A DNA stretch of 64,000 nucleotides from Alteromonas aestuariivivens (GTDB lineage: Bacteria > Pseudomonadota > Gammaproteobacteria > Enterobacterales > Alteromonadaceae), in NCBI RefSeq assembly GCF_003367475.1, contig NZ_QRHA01000001.1, positions 1-64,000 of the forward strand. The letters are read 5' to 3'. The notes under the pieces were generated by a model. That model was not told where the DNA came from. It saw only the letters and a program-made list of their open reading frames with translations, and searched no databases. Below, one piece after another: positions 55,131 through 63,216 of this stretch (the stretch's first letter is position 1; each line of letters starts with the position of its first letter). The position numbers were made by a program, and so were the translations under genes.

Positions 55131-56858
55131 TCAGAGTAAGTTCGCAGCAAAGCGCTTTAAACCTCGTTCATATCGTACCCTCCACCATTTTTGGCTGAAG
55201 CCAATGGCGATAAGGCACGTTGCCCAGAGCGCGATGAGGCAAGGGAAAAAGGAACGGCTTAATCCGCCAACGAAACCGATGGGCGAGAACAGGAGGTAAA
55301 GTGAAGTCATAAGACCCATAAGTACGATTGCGCAGGGAATAGCGTAACGCCACGGTGTCATATTCACTTCTGCTTTTGGGGTGAAATGCCATGGCTTTGT
55401 TAGTGGGCGGAAATGGCCAATGGTGAGCATGATGGCCAGTTCGATGGCAAACAAAATGGCGTATATGTGAATGAAGTTGAGTTCGACTTCCCAAATGAAC
55501 TTGAGAAAGCCATAGGCGATAACATGAAAGATAATAGCGACCTTTGCCGCAAATGCGGGTACCCGCTTGGTGAACAGACCAACCAGCACGATGGTAATAA
55601 CGGGGATGTTGTAAAAGCCGGTAAATACCCGGATGATTTGCCACAGGCCTTCCGGAGCAAACATAAGCAGTGGTGCGGTGATAAACGACAACACAGCAAT
55701 AATAAGGCTGGTTATTTTTGCCACTCGTATTAATTTTTCATCACTTACTTTGTTTTTTTTCAGCGGTTTATACACATCCAGGCAGAACAACGTAGCCGCA
55801 CTGTTAAGCAGTGAGTTGAATGAACTGAACACCGCGCCCAACAACACGGCTAAAAAGAACCCCGACATATACTGCGGTAAAACATCGTTAACCAGATGCG
55901 GGTATGCGAGGTCGATGGTTTGGAGATTTTCGTCCTGGTAAAGATGATAGGCAATAACACCAGGAAGCATCATCATGAAAGGGACCAGTACTTTGAAGTA
56001 ACCGGAAATGAGTACGCCTTTTTGGCCTTCTACCAGGTTCTTGGCCCCTAGTGTTCGCTGGATGACATACTGATTGGTTCCCCAGTAAAACAGATTGGCC
56101 AGAATCATGCCGGTAAAAATGGTGCCAAAGGGCACGGGGTCATCGGAACCACCAATAGCGTTGAGCTTCTCCGTTTCGGTGGTTGCAATGGTGGTTAATC
56201 CCTGGCTTAAACTGCCGTCGCCCAATGCAATTAAACCCAGAATGGGCACAAGCAAACCAACAATGAGCAGGCCAAAGCCGTTGATGGTATCTGATACCGC
56301 CACCGCCTTCAGGCCGCCGAAAATGGCGTAAAGGGCACCGACAGTGCCAACCACGACAATGGTTAGCACCAGACTCGCTTCGTAGCTGATATTCAGCAGC
56401 CCAGGCACATCAAAGAGTCGAAGTACCGCGATAGAGCCTGAGTATAGTACTGAGGGAATGGTAACCAGCGAGTAACCCACCATAAAGAGTACTACTGTCA
56501 TGCGGCGCACACTGTCGTCAAACCGATCGCGCAGGAACTCAGGGAGCGTGGAAAACGCCCCTGCAAGGTAACGGGGAAGGAAAACCAGTGCCATAATAAT
56601 GGTGGACACACCCGCAGTGACCTCCCAGGCCATGGCGCTGAGATTGTAGCCAAATGCGGACCCGTTAAGGCCTATCAGCTGTTCAGCAGAGAGATTGGTA
56701 AGGATCATGGAACCGGCAATAAAGGTACCGGTGAGCCCTCGCCCGGCGAGGAAATACCCGTCCTGGGTATTTACTTCGCCCTTCGTTTTCATGTAGGAGA
56801 TAACGGCAACCAGTGCCATAAATGCCACGCATGACAATAGGGTAAGGGTGATATCCAT
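55131..56858 (-). CDS. Sodium:solute symporter (SSS/SGLT family)
   Basis: 575 residues with about 14 membrane helices. The family marks are LAGRGLTGTFIAGSMILTN near residues 38-56, the NLSAEQLIGLNG segment and GGLKAVAVSDTINGFGL. It is closest to sugar-type Na+ symporters (SglT/YidK group). It should carry the released sulfosugar or its glycoside across the inner membrane; sulfoquinovose is the inferred substrate. AAGGAG lies 6 nt before the ATG. It is 18 nt downstream of the GH31 gene, so both share promoter and operator copy 2. Confidence 0.9.
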   Translation of the reverse strand: MDITLTLLSCVAFMALVAVISYMKTKGEVNTQDGYFLAGRGLTGTFIAGSMILTNLSAEQLIGLNGSAFGYNLSAMAWEVTAGVSTIIMALVFLPRYLAGAFSTLPEFLRDRFDDSVRRMTVVLFMVGYSLVTIPSVLYSGSIAVLRLFDVPGLLNISYEASLVLTIVVVGTVGALYAIFGGLKAVAVSDTINGFGLLIVGLLVPILGLIALGDGSLSQGLTTIATTETEKLNAIGGSDDPVPFGTIFTGMILANLFYWGTNQYVIQRTLGAKNLVEGQKGVLISGYFKVLVPFMMMLPGVIAYHLYQDENLQTIDLAYPHLVNDVLPQYMSGFFLAVLLGAVFSSFNSLLNSAATLFCLDVYKPLKKNKVSDEKLIRVAKITSLIIAVLSFITAPLLMFAPEGLWQIIRVFTGFYNIPVITIVLVGLFTKRVPAFAAKVAIIFHVIAYGFLKFIWEVELNFIHIYAILFAIELAIMLTIGHFRPLTKPWHFTPKAEVNMTPWRYAIPCAIVLMGLMTSLYLLFSPIGFVGGLSRSFFPCLIALWATCLIAIGFSQKWWRVRYERGLKRFAANLL

Positions 56859-56876
56859 GTACTGCTCCTTAGAGGC

Positions 56877-58946
56877 TTATTGGGCCGGCCAGTAGGCGAG
56901 GTTAGACATATCCATATCGGTATGCTGTACTTCTGGGCCTAGGGCAATACGGATGTCTTTTCGAATAAATACAGCCATCTCGTCGAGCGCCAGTATTTCT
57001 TCTTTGTACTCACCGCCGCGGTGAATTTCATTGCTGCCAAAGCGAACCCATTCACCTTCCGGCAGGTAATATTTTATTTTTCCTCCCGGCACTACACAGG
57101 GAACAACCAGAAGATCGTCGCCGCACATAAACTGGTGCTCAAATGCATGGGCAAGGGGGTCGTCTGGAAGCGCCAGCGCCATAGCACGTTGTACGGGGAG
57201 ACCGGTGTCAGAAGCCTGTCGCGCAGTGGCTGCTAAATAAGGGATAAGTCGGTATCGCAGTTTTAACGCATCAAAGACTGCGTTCGACGCGGCTTCTCCG
57301 TAGGACCAAGGCTCGCGGGGGCCAATGCCGTGAAGTCGCATATGCGCACTGAATACCGATGCTTGTGCCCACCTGACATACAGTTCCGCATCACGGGTAT
57401 CTTTGTAGAAGCCGCCTATATCAGTGGCAAAGAAGGGGCCGCCGGACATTCCCCACGACAAACTGCCGCGGATGCTTGCAGCCAGGCCATGCCAGTCTGC
57501 CTGGGGGTCTCCCCCCCACTGGGAAGGATAACGCTGGCTTCCTGTCCATGCAGAGCGACTAAATAAAAATGGCCCGGTTTTACAATATCTTTCAGCCGCC
57601 TCATAAACACAGCGGTTATAAAGCATGCTGTACACATTGTGTAATCGATGGCCGGTATCGCCGCTGTATGACAGCATGTTGTCGTCTTCCAACTGCTCGC
57701 CAAAGTCGGCTTTGATCATGTCGACGCCCAGATCGAACAACGGCTTATGAGACTCTCGCCAGAATTCAAACGCTTCAGGGTGGGTAAAATCCAAAATTCC
57801 GGAATCAGGCAGCGGTGTAAGTACCTCACCAAACGGACTTAAGTCCCATTCGTAACGATAGGGCTCACCGGTACGTTTGTCCTTGATAAGCCAGCCTTTG
57901 TCGGCAGCTTTTTGGAACAAGGGGTTTTTCACCGAGATCATGGGGTATTCCCATACGCAAATCTTGAAACCCAGTGTTTTTAATTCATCCATAACCGGTT
58001 TGGGATCTGCATAGCGTTTAGGATCCCACTCAAATGCAAAGCGCGTATCGGTGTCCTGCCAGGCACGCCCGTCAAGAGTAATAACATCGCAAGGCATTTT
58101 CTTCTCGCGCACTTCCCGGGCGACGGCAAGCAGCTCTTCGGCATCTTTGTAATACGCTTTGGATAGAATAACGCCCAGGCTCCAGGTAGGAGGTTCAGGG
58201 GCAAACCCAGTAAGTTGACTGTACGTGAGAATGCCTTTTGCCGGGGTGTCGGCGTGATAAATGAACATATCTAGCAGGTCATCTTCGACCATACACACAT
58301 ACGCACGCTGTGACCAAAGGGCGTAACCTACGCCATGTGTTACAGGGGCTGGCGTGTGTACGAACATATTCCAGCCGTTAGGGCTCCAGGCATAGGGCGT
58401 GTTTTTATAGGATTTTTCCGCGTTGACGCCGAGGGCATCATGATTGTACGAGCGCAAGAGCTGGCCGCGCTTGTCAAGCTTGCCCCATTTTTCACCCAGG
58501 CCATAAATCGCTTCATCATAGCCTAGCTCAAGGCTTACCAGCCAGCCTGCTTCTGTTTTGGCAAACGGAGGTAAGCGGTGTTGACGGACGAAATGCCCGT
58601 CAGTGGCACTTTGTTGTATCAGCACATCATTTTTATATAACTTGAAATGCAGAGGGGAAGAATAAAGCTCTACCCGATATTCACCACCTACCAATGTGCT
58701 GTGGCTTTGGGTTCCAGAGTAATACAAGCTTTCCAGATGAGGTTCGGCAGCTAGCATGCCATAGAGGGATGAGTCACCATTTCCGGATTGAATGCGCAAT
58801 CCAAAGTTGCTGATAGACAGTCGTAAATCACCATACTGGGTAGGGACAATCAGTTCGTTGTAGCTAGTCAGAAAGGGCTCGGAGTTTATTTCAGCCGCTT
58901 TTATGTCATTCCAGTTTGGTTCAATTACACTAAACGCATCACTCAT
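56877..58946 (-). CDS. GH31 glycosidase, probable sulfoquinovosidase with an atypical pocket
   Basis: 689 residues, without a signal peptide, so cytoplasmic. The retaining GH31 site is complete: nucleophile Asp414 in MIKADFGE and acid/base Asp480 in QWGGDPQADW. It is YicI-like overall, but in the loop before EWDP it has TRFAFEWDP: Arg302 falls where I recall Arg301 of the sulfoquinovosidase YihQ, which binds the sulfonate, while YicI xylosidase has Trp. The other two YihQ residues (Trp304, Tyr508) are Phe305 and Phe513 here. I infer an SQ glycosidase, or a related sulfosugar enzyme. It heads a two-gene operon with the symporter. The ATG at 58946 is preferred over a GTG at 58961 that touches the operator; neither has a good ribosome site. 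Confidence 0.82.
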   Translation of the reverse strand: MSDAFSVIEPNWNDIKAAEINSEPFLTSYNELIVPTQYGDLRLSISNFGLRIQSGNGDSSLYGMLAAEPHLESLYYSGTQSHSTLVGGEYRVELYSSPLHFKLYKNDVLIQQSATDGHFVRQHRLPPFAKTEAGWLVSLELGYDEAIYGLGEKWGKLDKRGQLLRSYNHDALGVNAEKSYKNTPYAWSPNGWNMFVHTPAPVTHGVGYALWSQRAYVCMVEDDLLDMFIYHADTPAKGILTYSQLTGFAPEPPTWSLGVILSKAYYKDAEELLAVAREVREKKMPCDVITLDGRAWQDTDTRFAFEWDPKRYADPKPVMDELKTLGFKICVWEYPMISVKNPLFQKAADKGWLIKDKRTGEPYRYEWDLSPFGEVLTPLPDSGILDFTHPEAFEFWRESHKPLFDLGVDMIKADFGEQLEDDNMLSYSGDTGHRLHNVYSMLYNRCVYEAAERYCKTGPFLFSRSAWTGSQRYPSQWGGDPQADWHGLAASIRGSLSWGMSGGPFFATDIGGFYKDTRDAELYVRWAQASVFSAHMRLHGIGPREPWSYGEAASNAVFDALKLRYRLIPYLAATARQASDTGLPVQRAMALALPDDPLAHAFEHQFMCGDDLLVVPCVVPGGKIKYYLPEGEWVRFGSNEIHRGGEYKEEILALDEMAVFIRKDIRIALGPEVQHTDMDMSNLAYWPAQ

Positions 58947-58961
58947 CTGCACATTATCCAC

Positions 58962-58981
58962 TATGTCTTATATAAGACATA
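58962..58981. promoter_or_regulatory. GntR operator, copy 2 (GH31-symporter operon)
   Basis: A perfect 20-bp palindrome, core ATGTCTTATATAAGACAT, abutting the -10 element of the GH31 promoter and lying 16 bp before the GH31 ATG. Bound repressor would cover the transcription start. Confidence 0.92.
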
Positions 58982-59009
58982 AGTTAATTAAATGTAACAA
59001 TGGTGTCAA
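58981..59009 (-). promoter_or_regulatory. Sigma-70 promoter of the GH31-symporter operon
   Basis: On the minus strand TTGACA (59004-59009), a 17-bp spacer and TAACTT (58981-58986) lie immediately upstream of operator copy 2. The boxes are identical to those before the reductase operon. Confidence 0.85.
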
Positions 59010-59162
59010 TCAGCAATTGGTAATTTACGGGTAAGTAGGCGTTTAGTCAAAGCGGATATGATTCAGCTAACAGACTCAAGCCTATGTGATTTAAAACAAA
59101 AATGCGCTATAACTCTTGTGTATGATACAATTTTCTGCCGATTTACACTGGGTTAAGGTTAT

Positions 59163-59912
59163 ATGTCAGCATCTCAATTTGACCACAAGCTTGGCGGTCC
59201 AAGCCTGGCCTTTCAGCCTCTTTATCAACAGGTTGCTGAATATATTAAGCAGTTGATTGTTGAACGCAGATGGCTGCCAGGCGAGATGTTGCCCAGTGAG
59301 TTTAAACTGGCTGACGAGCTCAACGTTAGCCAGGGTACGGTTAGAAAAGCGCTTACGTTACTTTCAGACACTAAAATTGTGGCCCGAAGGCAAGGTGTGG
59401 GTACCTTTGTGTCAGAGCGCACAGCACAAGACGCGCTGTATCGATTTTTCCCGCTTCAGGCCGATGGAAAAGGCGCTGAATTGCCAAAGGCCGAATTGCT
59501 CAGCAAAGAGTTGGTTGAGCCACTTGATGTTGTGCAACAGGCGCTGTCTGTCTCAGCCAAAGACAAGGTGGCCAGGTTGAAGCGGCGACGTATTCTTAAT
59601 AATGAATTTTGCATGGTGGAGACCATCTATCTGCCTGCGAAGCTGTTCGCTGACATTGAAAAACGAGAGGATATCCCGCATACGCTATATCACTTCTATC
59701 AGACCGACTACAACCAAACCGTGTTCAAAACCCGGGATAGTCTAAAAGCGGTATTGGCGTCAAAATCCGATGCCAAAAATTTGGGTGTTGAGAAGGGGGC
59801 GCCTCTGTTGCTGGTGACCCGTGTCACCGAATCCATTGACGGCAAACTCATAGAGTATCGCGAAAGCAAATGCCGTACAGATCACTACCATTATCATGTA
59901 GAACTGGATTAA
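59163..59912 (+). CDS. GntR-family regulator, HutC subfamily (UTRA domain)
   Basis: 249 residues. The winged helix-turn-helix covers about 17-83 (LPGEMLPSEFKLADELNVSQ, then GTVRKAL and RRQGVGTFV), and a UTRA ligand-binding domain fills about 105-245. HutC-type regulators bind palindromes and are released by a small pathway sugar or metabolite. The three identical palindromes at 54995, 58962 and 60097 flank this gene and are its obvious targets. It is transcribed divergently from the GH31 gene across 216 bp; no operator copy precedes its own start in the right orientation, so autoregulation is unclear. AAGG lies a few bases before the ATG. SQ or 6-oxoglucose as inducer is inference. Confidence 0.9.
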   Translation: MSASQFDHKLGGPSLAFQPLYQQVAEYIKQLIVERRWLPGEMLPSEFKLADELNVSQGTVRKALTLLSDTKIVARRQGVGTFVSERTAQDALYRFFPLQADGKGAELPKAELLSKELVEPLDVVQQALSVSAKDKVARLKRRRILNNEFCMVETIYLPAKLFADIEKREDIPHTLYHFYQTDYNQTVFKTRDSLKAVLASKSDAKNLGVEKGAPLLLVTRVTESIDGKLIEYRESKCRTDHYHYHVELD

Positions 59913-60068
59913 CCCTGCAATTCCAGTCTGGTCTTTTTCGTTCTCTCTTTTAGCAAAAAAAACAATTGCTTATCTCAATCACACAGCCAGTCGCTGTGCA
60001 TAGATTCCCGCCCCATTCAATTTAACGGAGGCTATCTGCCCCTAAGTAATAACGTTGTTAACATTCTG

Positions 60069-60097
60069 TTGACATGCTTATTGGTGTGTAATAACTT
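60069..60097 (+). promoter_or_regulatory. Sigma-70 promoter of the reductase-dioxygenase-exporter operon
   Basis: TTGACA (60069-60074), a 17-bp spacer and TAACTT (60092-60097) are followed without a gap by operator copy 3. The predicted start falls within the operator near 60104. Confidence 0.85.
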
Positions 60098-60116
60098 GTG
60101 TCTTATATAAGACATA
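60097..60116. promoter_or_regulatory. GntR operator, copy 3 (reductase operon)
   Basis: The 16-bp core TGTCTTATATAAGACA (60099-60114) is perfectly palindromic and identical to copies 1 and 2; one flanking pair is mismatched. It overlaps the expected transcription start and lies 54 bp before the reductase ATG. Confidence 0.92.
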
Positions 60117-60169
60117 GGTGTGTTATTAACGCCTGCTCTCAATACTCATTTACCAAGGTAAATAACGCG

Positions 60170-61123
60170 ATGGAAAAAATACCAGAAGTAGGTTTTGGCT
60201 TTTGGAAAGTGGACAAAGCACAGTGTGCGGATACCACCTATGAAGCGATTAAAGCCGGATATCGTCATTTGGATTGTGCTGCCGATTACGGTAACGAGAA
60301 GGAAGTTGGCGAAGGCATTAGTCGGGCCATTGCTGACGGGCTTTGTACAAGGGACGAACTATGGGTGACATCGAAACTTTGGAATACCTTTCATGCCCCC
60401 GAACACGCAGAGCTTGCACTTGATAAATCCTTGTCGGATCTGCAGCTGGATTATCTGGATTTATACCTCATCCATTTTCCGATCGCGCAAAAATTCGTAC
60501 CGATTGAAACCCGCTACCCGCCAGAGTGGATTGCCGATCCGGGCGCCACCGAGCCGAAAATGGAATTGGCCGCAGTTCCGCTCTACAAAACGTGGGAAGC
60601 GATGGAGCGGCTGGCGGAAAGTGGCAAGGTCAGAAAAATCGGAGTGTGCAACTACAACTCAGGCTTGCTCAATGACTTGATGAGCTATGCACGGATAAAA
60701 CCGGCTATGCTGCAAATTGAGTCTCACCCTTACCTTACGCAAGAGAGACTAATCCGACTGGCCAAACAGTATGGGCTTGATGTAACCGCGTTTTCTCCGC
60801 TAGGGGCACTGTCTTATCTGGAGCTTGAAATGGCTGACCAGGCAGAGTCGGTACTTGAACAGGATGCAGTTAAAACGGCAGCCCGGGCATACGGTAAAAC
60901 ACCGGCGCAAATTGTGCTGCGTTGGGGTATTCAGCGTGGAAACGCCATTATTCCCAAGACATCAAAAATTGAGCGCATGAAAGAAAATCTTGCGTTGTTT
61001 GATTTTTCCCTTAGTGACAGTGAAATGCAGGCGATTTCAGCTTTAAACGTGAATCGTCGGTTCAATGATCCGGGTCAATTCTGTGAAGCTGCTTTTGGTC
61101 GCTTCCACCCCATTTACGACTAG
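60170..61123 (+). CDS. Aldo-keto reductase, probable 6-oxoglucose reductase
   Basis: 317 residues of the (beta/alpha)8 aldo-keto reductase family. The catalytic tetrad is visible: Asp35 and Tyr40 in LDCAADYGNE, Lys69 in VTSKLW and His102 in LIHFP. The NADPH-binding end carries IPKTSKIERMKENL. In oxygenolytic SQ breakdown such a reductase (SquF/SmoB) turns 6-oxoglucose, made by C-S cleavage, into glucose. That role is inferred from the neighbouring dioxygenase and sulfite genes. The ATG at 60170 matches the family start; the longer frame runs into the operator. It is the first gene of a four-gene operon: the dioxygenase gene follows after 9 nt. Confidence 0.87.
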   Translation: MEKIPEVGFGFWKVDKAQCADTTYEAIKAGYRHLDCAADYGNEKEVGEGISRAIADGLCTRDELWVTSKLWNTFHAPEHAELALDKSLSDLQLDYLDLYLIHFPIAQKFVPIETRYPPEWIADPGATEPKMELAAVPLYKTWEAMERLAESGKVRKIGVCNYNSGLLNDLMSYARIKPAMLQIESHPYLTQERLIRLAKQYGLDVTAFSPLGALSYLELEMADQAESVLEQDAVKTAARAYGKTPAQIVLRWGIQRGNAIIPKTSKIERMKENLALFDFSLSDSEMQAISALNVNRRFNDPGQFCEAAFGRFHPIYD

Positions 61124-61132
61124 GAGTGAGTT

Positions 61133-62140
61133 ATGAATAAAGTCAATGGCAATGCCGGTGTTCAATACGCGAAGGTTGACACTCAGCACACTTATGATGG
61201 TGATGTGTTTCCGCAAATAGTCGTAAACAATGCAAACTGTAAAACGCTAGCGGAAACCGTAGCGTTTGTTCAGGCGAATCAGGCGGAATTGGAGGCGAAA
61301 CTTGCTAAGGCCGGTGCGCTTTTATTTCGAGGTTTCCCTATTGACTCGGCAGAAACCTTTGACGTTTTTTCTGCCGCTTTCGGTTATCCTAACTTCACCT
61401 ACCAGGAATCGCTCTCTAACGCGGTGCGCATTAACTTCACTGAGCGTGTTTTTACCGCGAACGAAGCGCCCAAGGATGTTGAGATTTTCTTACATCACGA
61501 AATGGCACAAACGCCTATTTCACCGAGCAAGCTGTTTTTCTTTTGCCAGTCGGCCGCAGAGGAAGGTGGCGCAACACCATTGTGTCGCTCAGACAAACTG
61601 TTTGCCGCGCTCAGAGTTGAAAGCCCGAAATTGGCCAGCGAATTCAAGGAGAAAGGGGTTAAATACACCACTGTGATGCCAGCAGCTAATGATGCAAATT
61701 CAGGTCAGGGCCGAAGCTGGAAAAGTACGCTGAGCGTAGAAACGGTTGATGATGCGGAAGCTAAGCTGAAAGAGCTGGGTTACAGCTGGCAGTGGCTGGA
61801 GGATGGCTGCCTGAAAGCAGTGACACCTGCACTTCCGGCGGTGATTGATTTGGCCGACGGTTCTGAAGTGTTTTACAACCAGCTTATTGCAGCCTATATG
61901 GGGTGGCATGGTGTGCGGGAAAACCCATCGCCAACCATCACTTTTGGTGATGGCAGCCCCATTCCTAAAGATGGTCTCGAACGTATCGCTGAGCTGGCTG
62001 AAGAATTTACCTTCGATCTGGCATGGCAGGATGGCGATGTGGCCATAGTGGATAACTACCGGGCCATGCACGGTCGCCGCCCCTATTCTGGAGACAGAAA
62101 GCGCGTGGTGCTGGTGGCGTTAGTTGCATCTGAGCGATAA
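61133..62140 (+). CDS. TauD/TfdA-family Fe(II)/2-oxoglutarate dioxygenase, probable SQ desulfonase (SqoD-like)
   Basis: 335 residues. The iron site is the clavaminate-synthase variant H-x-E: His121 and Glu123 in FLHHEMAQTP, with the distal His313 in NYRAMHGRRP; Arg324, eleven residues later, binds 2-oxoglutarate. The fold is that of TauD, which hydroxylates the carbon next to a sulfonate so that sulfite leaves. With a GH31 glycosidase, an aldehyde reductase, an anion exporter and a sulfite oxidase around it, the likely substrate is sulfoquinovose, giving 6-oxoglucose and sulfite. I recall such an enzyme (SqoD) from marine gammaproteobacteria; orthology is not proven here. AGGAG lies 6 nt before the ATG. 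Confidence 0.85.
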   Translation: MNKVNGNAGVQYAKVDTQHTYDGDVFPQIVVNNANCKTLAETVAFVQANQAELEAKLAKAGALLFRGFPIDSAETFDVFSAAFGYPNFTYQESLSNAVRINFTERVFTANEAPKDVEIFLHHEMAQTPISPSKLFFFCQSAAEEGGATPLCRSDKLFAALRVESPKLASEFKEKGVKYTTVMPAANDANSGQGRSWKSTLSVETVDDAEAKLKELGYSWQWLEDGCLKAVTPALPAVIDLADGSEVFYNQLIAAYMGWHGVRENPSPTITFGDGSPIPKDGLERIAELAEEFTFDLAWQDGDVAIVDNYRAMHGRRPYSGDRKRVVLVALVASER

Positions 62141-62145
62141 CTCCG

Positions 62146-63153
62146 ATGCATGACCTTGCGGTAAAATGCAGGAACATCTGGCCGGGCCTTGGTATTACCG
62201 CCATCACGGGAATGGCTGCGTTGTTTCTGAGTGAACACTACCACGCGCCTGCAATGTTGTTCGCATTGTTGCTGGGAATGGCGGTGTCATTCCTTTACCA
62301 GGATGACAAGCCCTGTGCGAGTGGTATTGAGTTTACCGCAAGCACCTTGTTGCGAGCGGGCGTTGTCTTGCTGGGCTTGAGAATAGCACTGGGCGATTTA
62401 GCCGTGCTGGGGTGGAAGACCGCTCTTTGGTTAGCCGGGGCCATATTTTTCACCATTGTACTTGGCATTGTGCTGGCGAAATTTCTTGGGCTTCAAAAGC
62501 GCTTTGGTGCTTTGACGGGCGGGTCTGTCTCCATATGCGGTGCGTCCGCAGCGCTGGCGATTTCGACCATTTTACCCAAGGGAGAAAATCATGAGCGCGA
62601 CACACTGCTAACCGTTATTGGCGTGACGGCGATGTCGACCATCGCCATGGTGGTATACCCCATTGTGGTTGATCAATTGGGGATGAACGACACCGAGGCG
62701 GGTATTTTCCTGGGCGGCACTATTCACGATGTTGCACAGGTTGTGGGGGCGGGTTATTCGGTATCACAGGATGCCGGCGATATGGCCACTTTAACCAAGC
62801 TGGTACGGGTGGCAATGCTCGTGCCGGTGGTCATCATTATGATGATGGTGATAAAGCGATTCTATACCGCAAAAAACCAGGCTGACAGCGCAAACGTTCC
62901 AAAAATGCCGCTGTTTCTGGTGGGCTTTATATTGTTGATGTTACTCAACAGTTTTGTTGCTCTGCCCAGCGTGGTGATTGAAACGGGTACCTCAATCTCG
63001 CGCTTTTTCCTTGTGGTTTCCATTACTGCAATTGGCATGAAGTCAAACCTGGGCAAGCTAGCTGAGGTGGGCGTGCTTCCGATTGTCATCATAGTCACTG
63101 AAACCCTTTGGATAGGGCTGTTTATTCTTGGCTACCTGTACCTGATCAAATAA
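62146..63153 (+). CDS. YeiH-family anion exporter (putative sulfite/sulfate)
   Basis: 335 residues with about ten membrane helices. The family motif GGSVSICGASAALAIS is present, as are LLRAGVVLLGLRIALGDL near the first third and GGTIHDVAQVVGAGYSVS. YeiH proteins are annotated as putative sulfate exporters, and several sit beside sulfonate-degrading enzymes. Here it would remove toxic sulfite from the cytoplasm so that the exported sulfite oxidase can act on it outside (inference). It starts 5 nt after the dioxygenase stop and has no clear ribosome site, suggesting translational coupling. Confidence 0.88.
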   Translation: MHDLAVKCRNIWPGLGITAITGMAALFLSEHYHAPAMLFALLLGMAVSFLYQDDKPCASGIEFTASTLLRAGVVLLGLRIALGDLAVLGWKTALWLAGAIFFTIVLGIVLAKFLGLQKRFGALTGGSVSICGASAALAISTILPKGENHERDTLLTVIGVTAMSTIAMVVYPIVVDQLGMNDTEAGIFLGGTIHDVAQVVGAGYSVSQDAGDMATLTKLVRVAMLVPVVIIMMMVIKRFYTAKNQADSANVPKMPLFLVGFILLMLLNSFVALPSVVIETGTSISRFFLVVSITAIGMKSNLGKLAEVGVLPIVIIVTETLWIGLFILGYLYLIK

Positions 63154-63216
63154 GCGATTCGCGGGCGATTTTCGCTCGCGTTCGCAAGCAGGCTTTCACA
63201 AAACGAGGTGTGAACA

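Noticed and set aside
56877-58946. Annotation of the GH31 enzyme as an ordinary alpha-xylosidase (YicI)
   Set aside because: Overall similarity fits, but the Arg in the sulfonate position and the surrounding sulfite and dioxygenase genes argue for a sulfosugar role; kept as the alternative.
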